DNA of 64,000 bases from Pseudomonas fluorescens (lineage in GTDB: Bacteria > Pseudomonadota > Gammaproteobacteria > Pseudomonadales > Pseudomonadaceae), in the NCBI RefSeq assembly GCF_000967965.1, contig NZ_LACC01000002.1, positions 124,001-188,000 on the forward strand, written 5' to 3'. The translations under genes and the position numbers were made by a program. Below, piece by piece: positions 13,379 to 22,868 of this stretch. The stretch's first letter is position 1; each line of letters begins with the position of its first letter. The notes beneath the pieces were generated by a model. The model worked only from the letters and a program-made list of their open reading frames with translations. It was not told the DNA's origin and did no database searches.

Positions 13379-14788
13379 ATGAAACGCTACGAAAAATTCG
13401 CCGACGACATCGCAGAACTGATCCGCTCCGGCGTCCTGGGTCCCGGCCAGCGGGTGCCGTCGGTGCGCTATGCCAGCCAGACCTACGGCGTCAGCCCGTC
13501 CACGGTGTTCCAGGCCTACTACCTGCTGGAACGTCGTGGACTGATCCGCGCACGTCCGCGCTCTGGCTATTTCGTCAACGCCCATGCACCCCGACCGTTT
13601 TCCGAGCCGGTGATCAGCAATGAGGTCAACGAGTCCACGGAAGTCGACGTCAGCGAACTGGTGTTCTCGGTGCTCGACTCGATCAAGGATCCGAACACCG
13701 TGCCCTTCGGCTCGGCGTTCCCCAGCCCGATGCTGTTTCCCCTGCAACGCTTGTCCCGTTCCCTGGCCAGCGCCAGCCGCGAGATGGACCCTCGCATGGT
13801 GGTCACCGACATGTCGCCGGGTAACCCGCAACTGCGTCGGCAAATCGCCCTGCGTTACATGGTCGGCGGGCTGATGTTGCCCATGGAAGAGTTGCTGATC
13901 ACCAACGGTGCCCTGGAGGCCCTCAACCTGTGTCTGCAGGCGGTGACGGAGCCTGGCGATCTGGTGGCCATCGAAGCCCCGGCGTTCTACGCCTGCCTGC
14001 AAGTGCTCGAACGCCTGAAACTCAAGGCCGTGGAAATTCCCGTGCACCCGCGAGACGGCATCGACCTCGGCGTGCTCGAACAAACCCTGGAGCGCCATCC
14101 GATCAAGGCCTGCTGGTGCATGACCAGTTTCCAGAATCCCATGGGCGCGACCCTGCCCGAGGCCAAGAAACAGCAGCTTGTGGAATTGTTGCGGCGCCAT
14201 CAGGTGCCGCTAATCGAGGACGATGTCTACGCCGAACTCTATTACGGCCAACAAGCACCGAAACCGGCCAAGGCCTTTGATACCGAAGGCCTGGTGATGC
14301 ACTGCGGCTCGTTCGCCAAGAGCCTGGCCCCCGGCTACCGCATCGGCTGGGTCGCCGCCGGGCGTTACGCACAGAAAATCGAACGGCTGAAACTCATGAC
14401 TTCGCTGTGCGCCTCGATGCCGGCCCAGGCCGCCATCGCCGATTACCTGCAACACGGTGGTTACGACCGGCACCTGCGCAAGTTGCGTCACGCGCTGGAA
14501 GATCAGCAAAGCGCCATGCTCGCCGCCATCGCCCGGTATTTCCCGGCGCAAACGCGGGTCAGCCAACCGGCGGGCGGGTACTTTCTGTGGCTGGAATTAC
14601 CGGAGCAGATGGATTCGTTGAAGTTGTTCCAGATGGCATTGGCGCAAGGCATCAGCATTGCACCGGGGCCGATCTTTTCACCGACCCAGCGCTTCAGAAA
14701 TTGCATTCGGCTGAATTACGGCAGCCCGTGGACCGAGGATTCGGAGAAGGCGATGGAGACGTTGGGGCGGATTGTGCGGTCGTTCTGA
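13379..14788 (+). CDS. MocR-type regulator (GntR HTH + aminotransferase domain), MpaR-like
   Basis: Transcription factor of 469 aa with an N-terminal GntR winged helix (residues 1-70: SGVLGPGQRVPSVRYASQTYGVSPSTVFQAYYLLERRGLI) joined to a fold-type I aminotransferase domain. The PLP lysine is Lys314 in GSFAKSLAPGYRIGW, with CWCMTSFQNPMG and LIEDDVYAEL upstream. Such proteins sense PLP adducts or amine ligands and rarely keep catalysis. Its position after ccoG matches PA4132 (MpaR) in the P. aeruginosa PA4129-PA4134 cluster. The inverted repeat just upstream may be its own operator. Confidence 0.9.
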   Translation: MKRYEKFADDIAELIRSGVLGPGQRVPSVRYASQTYGVSPSTVFQAYYLLERRGLIRARPRSGYFVNAHAPRPFSEPVISNEVNESTEVDVSELVFSVLDSIKDPNTVPFGSAFPSPMLFPLQRLSRSLASASREMDPRMVVTDMSPGNPQLRRQIALRYMVGGLMLPMEELLITNGALEALNLCLQAVTEPGDLVAIEAPAFYACLQVLERLKLKAVEIPVHPRDGIDLGVLEQTLERHPIKACWCMTSFQNPMGATLPEAKKQQLVELLRRHQVPLIEDDVYAELYYGQQAPKPAKAFDTEGLVMHCGSFAKSLAPGYRIGWVAAGRYAQKIERLKLMTSLCASMPAQAAIADYLQHGGYDRHLRKLRHALEDQQSAMLAAIARYFPAQTRVSQPAGGYFLWLELPEQMDSLKLFQMALAQGISIAPGPIFSPTQRFRNCIRLNYGSPWTEDSEKAMETLGRIVRSF

Positions 14789-14811
14789 TGGTTGGATGTT
14801 GCCTGCACTAT

Positions 14812-14912
14812 CGCCTTCGCGAGCAAGCCCGCTCCCACAAGGGTTTATTGGTGTACACAATATCTGTGAACACTGGAGATCCACTGTGGGAGCGAGCTTG
14901 CTCGCGATGAGG
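14812..14912. repeat. REP pair between convergent genes
   Basis: Inverted REP copies at 14812-14841 and 14885-14912 of the CGCGAGCAAGCYCGCTCCCACA type, separated by about 43 bp. They lie between the MocR gene (+) and the SDR gene (-). Confidence 0.85.
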
Positions 14913-14940
14913 CCAGCGCAAACAACACCTGTCTCAGGAG

Positions 14941-15687
14941 TTAACGCCCACCACCAAGATCAACAAAAGTCCCGGTCGCATAAGAAGCCTTGTCCGACAG
15001 CAACCAGACAATCGCCTCCGCCACTTCATCCGGGCGCCCGCCCCGAGCCATCGGAATCGCCGATTCCAGCTTGCTGACCCGATCCGGATCGCCGCTCAAG
15101 GCATGGAAATCGGTATAGATGAAGCCGGGGCGCACGGCGTTGACGCGAATCCCCTCACCCGCCACTTCCTTGGACAGGCCGATGGTGAAGGTGTCCAGCG
15201 CACCCTTGGAGGCCGCGTAGTCGACGTACTCGTTGGGTGATCCCAAGCGCGAGGCGACCGATGATACGTTGACGATGCTGCCGCCCTGCCCGCCGTGCCT
15301 GGGCGACATGCGCAAGATCGCGTGCTTGGCACAGAGGATCGGCGCCAGGACGTTGGTTTTCATGATTTTGAGAATGCGGAACTCGGACATTTCATCGACC
15401 CGGGACTTCTGCCCGACGGTGCCGGCGTTGTTCACCAGTGCGGTGACCCGGCCCAGTTCACTGTCGACCCGATGGAACAGCGCGATGACTTCGTCTTCGA
15501 TGCTGACATCGGCCCGTACCGCAATGGCTTGCGCTCCCAGGGCGCGGACTTGCTCCAGCACGGCGAGTGCAGACTGTTCGTCCGCCTGATAGTTGATGCA
15601 GATCCGATAGCCCTGCGCGGCGGCCAACAGAGCGGTGGCGGCACCAATGCCGCGGCTACCGCCGGTGATGACGATGACTTTGTCCAT
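14941..15687 (-). CDS. SDR family oxidoreductase
   Basis: Classical short-chain dehydrogenase of 248 aa. The nucleotide-binding TGGSRGIG starts at about residue 7, NNAG lies near residue 85, Ser in NVSSVASR is the catalytic serine, and YAASKGALD gives the Tyr-x3-Lys pair. The C terminus ends in TGTFVDLGGGR. The absence of an Asp directly after the glycine motif does not settle cofactor choice. The start at MDKVIV has a GGGGGAAAG Shine-Dalgarno; a longer start at 15756 is less likely. The substrate is unknown. It lies 85 bp upstream of the end of the c-di-GMP gene, transcribed in the same direction. Confidence 0.9.
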   Translation of the reverse strand: MDKVIVITGGSRGIGAATALLAAAQGYRICINYQADEQSALAVLEQVRALGAQAIAVRADVSIEDEVIALFHRVDSELGRVTALVNNAGTVGQKSRVDEMSEFRILKIMKTNVLAPILCAKHAILRMSPRHGGQGGSIVNVSSVASRLGSPNEYVDYAASKGALDTFTIGLSKEVAGEGIRVNAVRPGFIYTDFHALSGDPDRVSKLESAIPMARGGRPDEVAEAIVWLLSDKASYATGTFVDLGGGR

Positions 15688-15772
15688 GCGAGCTTTCCCC
15701 CAATCAAAGCTTAAGCGGTCGGGGGCAAGAATAACCGCCATTGACGGTTTTTGCATGGCTTCACATCAGCTG

Positions 15773-17890
15773 TCATGTCATCGACATCTCGAACTCTGTA
15801 CTGGCTTTCAACTGCTCGACCAATTGCTCCCCGCGATGGATTTCCACCATGAACCCTGCGGCGGGCAGAGGATGCCCCAGCAGGTAACCCTGCAACGAAT
15901 CGCAGCCGAGTTGAGTCAGGAAGTCCTGCTGCACTCCCGTCTCCACACCTTCGGCGACAATGCGCAGCCCCAGCGCCTGGCCAAGGGCGACGATGGCCGA
16001 AACGATGGCCGCGTCGTCGCTGTCGTGCTCCAGGTCCCGGACAAAACCACGGTCGATCTTAAGCTCGTTGGCCGGCAGGCGCTTGAGGTACATCAAACTC
16101 GAATAGCCAGTGCCAAAATCGTCAATGGACAGGTCGACGCCCATTTCCGACAGTTCCTGCAGCACCGTCATGCTCGCGTCGGCATCGCTCATGGCGGTGG
16201 TTTCGGTGATTTCCAGGGTCAGGCTGTTGGCCGGAAGATGGTGCGTCGCCAGCGCCTTGGCAACGCTCTGGACCAGCCCGGCATGGCAAAACTGAATGGC
16301 CGACAGGTTCACCGCGATGCGCCACTCGGTGTAGCCCAGCACGTACCACTCGCGCATCTGGCGGCACGCTTCGTTGAGCACCCACTCGCCGATCGGAATG
16401 ATCAGTCCGGTCTTTTCCGCCATTTCGATGAATTTATCCGGCAACAGCATCCCTTGCGTCGGGTGCTCCCAGCGCAACAAAGCCTCGGCGCCCACTGGCC
16501 GGCCATTGGCGGCGTCGAACTTGGGCTGGTAATGCAGGCTGAATTCCTGCTGTTCCACGGCATTGCGCAGGTCCTGCAGCAATTGCAGCTGTTTGCGGGC
16601 GTTGCTGTTCATCGAGGCATCGAAAAAGCTGTAGCCGTTTTTACCCGCGCCCTTGGCGTGATACATCGCCGCGTCGGCGTTCATCAGCAATTCGTGGGCG
16701 GACTGCCCGTTACCCGGGTAGAGCGCGATGCCGACACTGGCGGAAATGTGCAAATCATGTTCGGCAACCCGGAACGCGCGCGCGATCAACCCGACCTGAC
16801 GGGCCGCGAGGTTCAAGGCGTCGTTCTGTTCGCTCAATTGCACCAGCAACACGAACTCATCGCCGCCGATCCGCGCCAGGGTGTCCTGGCTGCGCAATTC
16901 TTCGCGCAGGCGCACGGCCACTTCGCGCAACAGCAGATCACCCATGTGGTGGCCGAAGGCATCGTTGACCGGTTTGAAGCCGTCCAGGTCGATGAACATC
17001 AGGGCAAAGCACCCCCCCTGTTCCCGGACCCGCGACATGGCCTGATCGATTCGATCGGCGAGCAACGTCCGGTTCGGCAACCCGGTGAGGGTGTCGTGCA
17101 GGGCCAGTTGGGTCAGCTCACGGTTGGCCTCAGTCAGCGACCGGGCCAGGTTCGCGGTACGAGCCTCCAGGCGTGCATCGAGGATCGAGGTCAGCAAGGC
17201 GATGCTCAGCACCGCCAACGTGGTGATCAGCACCAGGTTGTCCAGGCCATTGCCGCTCAATCCATTGACCGCTGCGCCACAAAAACTGCCGTCGGCAAAG
17301 CGTGCGGCGGCCATCCCGGTGTAGTGCATACCGACGATAGCGATGCCCATGATCACCGCGGCACCGCCACGAATCAGACGGACATAAGGCGTGTGCCGGC
17401 GTAGATGGAAAGCGATCCACAATGCCGCGCCCGAAGCACCGACAGCGATCAGCAGCGAGGCGCCGAACAGAGTCGGGTCGTAGTCGATGCCCGGCTGCAT
17501 GCGCATGGCGGCCATGCCGGTGTAGTGCATCGCGCTGATGCCGGCGCCCATGACCAACGCGCCAAAGGCCAGCTGCCAGGCCGGCAATTGCGGCTGGCTG
17601 ACCAGCCACAGCGCAAAACCGCTGGAGAGCACGCCGATCAGCAGCGACAACAGGGTGATGGCGCCGTCGTACCCCAGGCCGATCGGCAACTTGAACGCGA
17701 GCATGCCGATAAAGTGCATCGACCAGATGCCGATGCCCATGGCAACGGCCCCGCCCGCGGTCCACAAATGCACGGCGCGGCCTTTGGCGGTGGCAATGCG
17801 TCCGGTAAGGTCGAGTGCGGTGTATGAGGCGAGAATCGCTACACAGAGCGAAATGATGACCAGAGTAGGGGAATAGCTGCCGATGAGCAT
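15773..17890 (-). CDS. MHYT-GGDEF-EAL cyclic-di-GMP enzyme
   Basis: Inner-membrane protein of 705 aa. Residues 1 to about 230 form a seven-helix MHYT sensor with three signature repeats (SMHFIGM, AMHYTGM, GMHYTGM), proposed in the family to bind metal ions and sense O2, CO or NO. The diguanylate cyclase domain keeps GGDEF at 342-346 and an inhibitory RxxD site at 333-336. The phosphodiesterase domain keeps EAL at 469-471, plus LEITET, DDFGTGYSSL and VAEGVE, so both activities look possible. The architecture matches MucR of P. aeruginosa (NO response, alginate); orthology is not proven. Monocistronic or paired with the SDR downstream. Confidence 0.93.
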   Translation of the reverse strand: MLIGSYSPTLVIISLCVAILASYTALDLTGRIATAKGRAVHLWTAGGAVAMGIGIWSMHFIGMLAFKLPIGLGYDGAITLLSLLIGVLSSGFALWLVSQPQLPAWQLAFGALVMGAGISAMHYTGMAAMRMQPGIDYDPTLFGASLLIAVGASGAALWIAFHLRRHTPYVRLIRGGAAVIMGIAIVGMHYTGMAAARFADGSFCGAAVNGLSGNGLDNLVLITTLAVLSIALLTSILDARLEARTANLARSLTEANRELTQLALHDTLTGLPNRTLLADRIDQAMSRVREQGGCFALMFIDLDGFKPVNDAFGHHMGDLLLREVAVRLREELRSQDTLARIGGDEFVLLVQLSEQNDALNLAARQVGLIARAFRVAEHDLHISASVGIALYPGNGQSAHELLMNADAAMYHAKGAGKNGYSFFDASMNSNARKQLQLLQDLRNAVEQQEFSLHYQPKFDAANGRPVGAEALLRWEHPTQGMLLPDKFIEMAEKTGLIIPIGEWVLNEACRQMREWYVLGYTEWRIAVNLSAIQFCHAGLVQSVAKALATHHLPANSLTLEITETTAMSDADASMTVLQELSEMGVDLSIDDFGTGYSSLMYLKRLPANELKIDRGFVRDLEHDSDDAAIVSAIVALGQALGLRIVAEGVETGVQQDFLTQLGCDSLQGYLLGHPLPAAGFMVEIHRGEQLVEQLKASTEFEMSMT

Positions 17891-18282
17891 GGAGACTTCT
17901 CGCGAACGCCCCCCTTATTGGTATTGATTCTCGCTGGGGGGCAAATGCGGCGATTGTACTGATTCCAAATGAGAACGCACTCACAAAATGAGCAAAGGGC
18001 CATCAGTCCGATGAAACGCTTGTTTTAAGGTTTTACATTAACTGGCCTCATGGCCTGAAAATGCCGAGCTAAAGCCTTTGTGGGAGTTGTTACACCGCCA
18101 ATTGTGGCGAGGGGGCTTGCCCCCGCTCGAACGCGAAGCGGTCGCAAAAAAGGCGACCATGATCATTCTGCAGGAATGTGGGTGCCAGAATTCAGGGCCG
18201 CTTCGCGACCCAACGGGGGCAAGCCCCCTCGCCACAAGCAAGCTCCCTCGCCACAGTTGCCGCTGTGTTCCTCTGATCCGGG
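17891..18282. other. 392-bp intergenic region with REP-like repeats
   Basis: Lies between opmB and the MHYT gene, both on the minus strand. The part from 18103 to 18258 is occupied by REP sequences listed separately. The remaining 17891-18100 is AT-richer and should carry the promoter of the MHYT-GGDEF-EAL gene; no coding frame is supported there. Confidence 0.5.
18103..18236. repeat. Second-type REP inverted pair
   Basis: TGTGGCGAGGGGGCTTGCCC-type REP at 18103-18125 with its inverted copy at 18214-18236, and a partial third copy (GCTCCCTCGCCACA) at 18242-18255. A smaller GCTTCGCG/CGCGAAGC pairing lies inside. This REP family differs from the GCGAGC-type seen elsewhere in the window. Confidence 0.8.
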
Positions 18283-19764
18283 TTACTGGCTATCACTCAC
18301 CTCAAGCTGCCCATCCCAGCCACCCCCCAACGCGGCAATCAACTGCACGCTGGCTAATAATCGGCTTTGCAGCAGGTCCAGATTACTGCGCTCATTGCTC
18401 AGCGCCGCCGCCTGAGTCACCACCACATCGATGTACGCAATCAAGCCGGCCTTGTACTGGTTCTGGGTCAGGCGCAACGATTCCCGGGCGGCGTCCAGTG
18501 CCTGTTGGCGCACAACGGCTTCGTCCTGAAGCACCTTGAGCTGTACCAGGAAGTTTTCCACCTCGCGGAAACCGTCCAGCACGGTCTGGCGGTACTTGGC
18601 CACCGTTTCGTCATAGGCCGCTTCACTGCGGTCGACTTCCGCCGAGCGCTGGCCGCCGTCGAACAAGGTCATGGCCAATTGCGGTCCGACCGACCAGAAG
18701 CGGTTCGGCAGGCTGATCCAGTTGGAATAGGTGCTGCTGCTGTAGCCGCCGTTCATGTTCAATGTCAGGTCGGGGTAATAGGCGGCCTTGGCCACACCAA
18801 TGTTGGCGTTGGCGGCCATCACCGAGCGCTCGGCGGAAGCAATGTCCGGGCGACGCTCCAGCAACTGCGAAGGCAGCGCCGGCGGCACTTGCGGCAACTG
18901 CGGGATGTCCTGGCTTTCCGCCAGGCTGAACTCAGCCGGCGGCAGGCCGATCAGCACGGCGATGGCGTTCTCGAACTGGGCGCGTTGCCAGATCAGGTCG
19001 ACCATATCGGCTTCGGTGCCTTTGAGCTGTGTCTGGGCCTGGGCCACTGCGTCCTTGCCCGATACGCCTGCGCGGTACTGGTTCTCGGTCATCTTCAACG
19101 AACGCTGATAAGCCTCGACCGTGTCCTGGAGCAAGCGCTTCTGGCCATCGATCACTCGCAGTTGCAGGTAATTCTGCACCAGCTCCGACTGTTGACTCAG
19201 GCGCATGGCCGCCAAGTCGGCAAAGCTTGCCTGGGCGTTGGCGGTGTCGGCTTCGAGGCCTCGGCGCAGCTTGCCCCACACGTCCGCTTCCCAACTGACG
19301 CCCGCCTGGGCCGAATACGTGTCGCGAATACCGCTGGACGAACTGCTCAGGCTGGAGTTGCTGCTGCCGGTGCCCTGGCTAGAACGGTTCTTGCTGACGT
19401 TCAGGTCCACCGTCGGGAAAAACGCCCCCCGTGCGCTGCGCACCAAGGCCTGGGCCTGGCGGTACTGCGCTTCGGACTGGGCGACGGTCTGGTTGGCGCT
19501 GTTGAGTTTTTCGATCAGGTCGTTGAGCTGCCGGTCGCCATACAACTCCCACCACGCGCCGCGCGCCAGGGCATCGCTGGGGTTGGCCTGACGCCAGCCC
19601 TCTGCCGCCTTGTACTGCGCAGGTTCGGCGGTTTGCGGGCGCTGGTAATCCGGGCCGACGGCGCAGGCACTGAGCATCGCCACGCACAGTGACAGGCTCA
19701 ACAGGCGCGAGCCTCGGGCCATGAGCAGCGGTGCAGCCAGGTTGAAAAGCGAACGGTCAGTCAT
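18283..19764 (-). CDS. opmB: Outer-membrane efflux lipoprotein, OpmB-type (NodT family)
   Basis: TolC-like channel of 493 aa. The signal peptide ends in a lipobox, LSACAVGPDYQRP, giving an acylated N-terminal Cys. Two repeated OEP halves with long helical heptad stretches (e.g. NQTVAQSEAQYRQAQALVRSARGAFFP, TENQYRAGVSGKDAVAQAQTQL) form the periplasmic barrel. Start ATG 19764 overlaps the muxC stop by 4 bp; a longer start at 19806 would put the lipobox too far inside. Last gene of the efflux operon, in the same order as MuxABC-OpmB of P. aeruginosa. It should provide the outer-membrane duct for the pump. Confidence 0.92.
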   Translation of the reverse strand: MTDRSLFNLAAPLLMARGSRLLSLSLCVAMLSACAVGPDYQRPQTAEPAQYKAAEGWRQANPSDALARGAWWELYGDRQLNDLIEKLNSANQTVAQSEAQYRQAQALVRSARGAFFPTVDLNVSKNRSSQGTGSSNSSLSSSSSGIRDTYSAQAGVSWEADVWGKLRRGLEADTANAQASFADLAAMRLSQQSELVQNYLQLRVIDGQKRLLQDTVEAYQRSLKMTENQYRAGVSGKDAVAQAQTQLKGTEADMVDLIWQRAQFENAIAVLIGLPPAEFSLAESQDIPQLPQVPPALPSQLLERRPDIASAERSVMAANANIGVAKAAYYPDLTLNMNGGYSSSTYSNWISLPNRFWSVGPQLAMTLFDGGQRSAEVDRSEAAYDETVAKYRQTVLDGFREVENFLVQLKVLQDEAVVRQQALDAARESLRLTQNQYKAGLIAYIDVVVTQAAALSNERSNLDLLQSRLLASVQLIAALGGGWDGQLEVSDSQ

Positions 19765-22700
19765 AGCGGAGTTTCCAGAGCAGCATCGGTACGCACCCCA
19801 CGCCATTTATTGAAGCGATGGCGCAGTTTGTCGAGATAGAGGTAAACCACCGGGGTGGTGTAAAGCGTCAGCACCTGGCTGAAGATCAGCCCGCCGATGA
19901 TGGTCAGGCCCAGCGGCTGGCGCATTTCCGCCCCTTCGGCGCGGCTCAGCAGCAACGGCAAGGCACCGAGGATCGCCGCCAGGGTGGTCATCAGGATAGG
20001 TCGCAAACGTTGCAGGCAGGCGCTGCGAATCGATTCCAGCGGGGCCATGCCCTGGTTTCGTTCCAGCTGCAACGCCAGGTCAATCATCAGAATCGCGTTT
20101 TTCTTCACCACGCCGATCAGCAGAAACAGTCCCAGCAACGAAATCAGGCTGAATTCGCCGCCCAGCGCATAGATCGACAGCAACGCGCCGACCCCGGCCG
20201 ACGGCAAGGTCGAGAGAATCGTCAGCGGGTGAATGTAGCTTTCATACAACACACCCAAGACCAGATACACCGCCACCAGCGCCCCCAGAATCATCCACGG
20301 CTGACTTTTCTGAGTCGCCGCGAAAGCGTCGGCTGTGCCGGCCATTTTCGCGATCACGTCTTCCGGCAGGCCAACCTTGGCAATCGCCCGCTCGATGGCG
20401 GCACCGCCCTGCTCCACGGTCACGCCTTCAGCCATGTCGAAGGCAATGCTTTCCGAAGCAAACTGGCCTTCGTGGCTGACCCGGTCATTTTCCAGGCTGT
20501 TTTCGTAATGGGCGATGGTCGACAGCGGGATCCGCGCGCCGTCAGCGGTGATCACCTGGACCTGCTTGAGGGTGATCGGGTCCTGGGCGTACTTCGGATT
20601 GACCTCCATCACCACCTGATACTGGTTGAGGCTGTCGTAGATGGTCGATATCTGCCGCTGGCTGTAGGCGTTGTTCAGCACCGCCGTGACCATGTCCATG
20701 TCGACCCCCAGGCGCTTGGCCTGGTCACGGTCGACGATCAGGGTCACTTGCCGGGCGCCGCGGCCTTCCCGCGCATCGATCGCCGTCAGCTCCGGCAAGG
20801 CCTTGAGCGCGGTGACGACTTTCGGATACCACTCGCGCAATGCCCCCAGATCCCCGCTCTGCAGGATGTACGAGTACTGCGAGGTGGTCTGCTCACGACC
20901 GCCACCAAATTGCAGGTCCTGGTCCGCCATGAGCATCAGTTGTGCCCCGGGCACCTTGGGCATTTCCTTGCGCAGTCGTTCGATGACTTTCTGCGCGGAA
21001 ATGCTCCGTTCCTTGATCGGCTTGAGGCGCACCAGCATGAAGGCGTTGTTGGTGCCGTTGTTGCCGCCAATGAACCCGGCGACGCTTTCTACCGCTTCAT
21101 CCTTCAACACAGCCCGGCGGAAAATCTCCATCTTCGGCTGCATCACACTGAAGGACAGGCCGTCGTCACCGCGCACGAAACCGATCAGCTGACCGGTATC
21201 CTGCTGCGGTAAAAATGTTTTAGGAACAATCACATATAGCGCAATGTTAACGCCAATTGTCACGAACAGACTGAGCAGGGTCAGGCGCTTGTGACGCAGC
21301 ACCCAGTCGAGACTGGTGGCGTATTTGCCGACCATCCAGTCGTTGGTCCGCCGACTCCAGCGTTGCAGGCGGTTCTCCTGCCCCGGCGTGTGCGGCTTGA
21401 GCCAGCGGGCGCAGAGCATCGGGGTCAGAGTCAACGACACTACCAGCGAGACCACGATGGCTGCCGCCAGGGTGATGGAGAATTCGCGGAACAGGCTTTC
21501 AATGATCCCGCCCATGAACAGGATCGACAGGAACACCGCCACCAGCGATACGTTCATCGACAGCAAGGTAAAACCGACTTCCTGGGCACCCAGGTACGCG
21601 GCACGCATCGGCCGCACGCCTTCGTCGATGTGCCGGGAAATGTTCTCCAGCACCACAATGGCATCGTCCACCACCAGCCCGGTGGCCAGGATCAGCGCCA
21701 TCAGCGACAGGTTGTTCAGCGAAAAGCCGTAGAGGTACATCACGGCAAAGGTGCCGACCAGCGACACCGGCACCGCCAGGGTCGGGATCAGCGAAGCGCG
21801 GAAGTTACCGAGGAACAGGAACACCACCAGGATCACCAGCGCCACGGCGATCAGCAGGGTCATTTCCGCTTCGTGCAACGTGGCCTTGATCACCGGCGAG
21901 CGGTCCATGGCCAGGTTCAGCTTGACGCTGGCCGGCAGCACCGCCTGCAACGCCGGCAACTGGGCCTTGATCTCGTTGACCGTCTCGATGATGTTGGCGC
22001 CGGCCTGCCGGTTGATCACCAGCAGTACCGCCGCGTCGTCGTTGAAGAAACCGCTGTTGTAGCGGTCCTCGACGCCATCGCTGACCTTGGCCACATCCTT
22101 CAGGCGCAGGGCCGCGCCGCCGTTGTAGTGGATGATCAGCGACTCGTAGTCCTTGGCTTTTTCCAGCTGGTCGTTGGCCTGGACCTGCCACAGCCGTTGA
22201 TCGTCTTCCACCGAGCCCTTGGGCCGACGTACGTTGGCATTGGCGATGGTGTTGCGCACATCGTCCAGGGCCACGCCGTACTGGTTCAGCGACTGCGGTT
22301 CGAGCTCGATACGTACCGCCGGCAGCGAGCTGCCGCCGATCTGCACCTCGCCAACGCCCTGCACCTGGGACAGGCTCTGAGACAGGATCGTCGAGGCCAG
22401 GTCATAGAGCTGGCCTTTTTCCAGCACATCCGACGTCAGCGACAGCACCATGATCGGCGCCTGGGACGGGTTGACCTTCTTGTAGGTCGGCATGCTGCGC
22501 ATCCCGCTCGGCAGCAGGGTGCGCGAGGCGTTGATGGCCGCCTGCACTTCCCGCGCCGCGCCGTTGATGTCGCGGTCCAGGTCGAATTGCAGGATTACCC
22601 GGGTCGAACCCTGGCTGGAGCGGCTGCTCATGGTGTTGACCCCGGCAATGCTGCCGAAGGAGCGTTCCAGAGGCGTGGCCACGGTCGACGCCATCACCTC

Positions 22701-22868
22701 GGGGCTGGCCCCTGGCAGGCTGGCCTGGACCACGATCACCGGAAAGTCCATTTGCGGCAGCGGCGACACCGGCAGCAAACCGAAGCTGACGCCGCCCAGC
22801 AGCATGATCGCCAGGCTCAGCAGCATGGTCGCGACCGGGCGCTTGATGAAAGGTCCGGAAAGGTTCAT
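19761..22868 (-). CDS. muxC: RND efflux permease MuxC/MdtC
   Basis: HAE-1 family RND transporter of 1035 aa with 12 membrane helices and two large periplasmic loops. It starts [23 protein letters not shown] and contains the proton-relay segment [17 protein letters not shown] with its paired acidic residues in TM4. Together with MuxB it forms a heteromeric inner-membrane pump driven by the proton gradient. Family substrates include novobiocin, macrolides, aztreonam and bile-salt-like compounds. Overlaps both muxB and opmB by 4 bp, so all are co-translated. Confidence 0.95.
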   Translation of the reverse strand: MNLSGPFIKRPVATMLLSLAIMLLGGVSFGLLPVSPLPQMDFPVIVVQASLPGASPEVMASTVATPLERSFGSIAGVNTMSSRSSQGSTRVILQFDLDRDINGAAREVQAAINASRTLLPSGMRSMPTYKKVNPSQAPIMVLSLTSDVLEKGQLYDLASTILSQSLSQVQGVGEVQIGGSSLPAVRIELEPQSLNQYGVALDDVRNTIANANVRRPKGSVEDDQRLWQVQANDQLEKAKDYESLIIHYNGGAALRLKDVAKVSDGVEDRYNSGFFNDDAAVLLVINRQAGANIIETVNEIKAQLPALQAVLPASVKLNLAMDRSPVIKATLHEAEMTLLIAVALVILVVFLFLGNFRASLIPTLAVPVSLVGTFAVMYLYGFSLNNLSLMALILATGLVVDDAIVVLENISRHIDEGVRPMRAAYLGAQEVGFTLLSMNVSLVAVFLSILFMGGIIESLFREFSITLAAAIVVSLVVSLTLTPMLCARWLKPHTPGQENRLQRWSRRTNDWMVGKYATSLDWVLRHKRLTLLSLFVTIGVNIALYVIVPKTFLPQQDTGQLIGFVRGDDGLSFSVMQPKMEIFRRAVLKDEAVESVAGFIGGNNGTNNAFMLVRLKPIKERSISAQKVIERLRKEMPKVPGAQLMLMADQDLQFGGGREQTTSQYSYILQSGDLGALREWYPKVVTALKALPELTAIDAREGRGARQVTLIVDRDQAKRLGVDMDMVTAVLNNAYSQRQISTIYDSLNQYQVVMEVNPKYAQDPITLKQVQVITADGARIPLSTIAHYENSLENDRVSHEGQFASESIAFDMAEGVTVEQGGAAIERAIAKVGLPEDVIAKMAGTADAFAATQKSQPWMILGALVAVYLVLGVLYESYIHPLTILSTLPSAGVGALLSIYALGGEFSLISLLGLFLLIGVVKKNAILMIDLALQLERNQGMAPLESIRSACLQRLRPILMTTLAAILGALPLLLSRAEGAEMRQPLGLTIIGGLIFSQVLTLYTTPVVYLYLDKLRHRFNKWRGVRTDAALETPL

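Noticed and set aside
12374..14200. 608-codon open frame antisense to ccoG and the MocR gene
   Set aside because: It spans two well-supported genes in the opposite strand, with His/Arg/Gln-rich composition typical of high-GC shadow frames.
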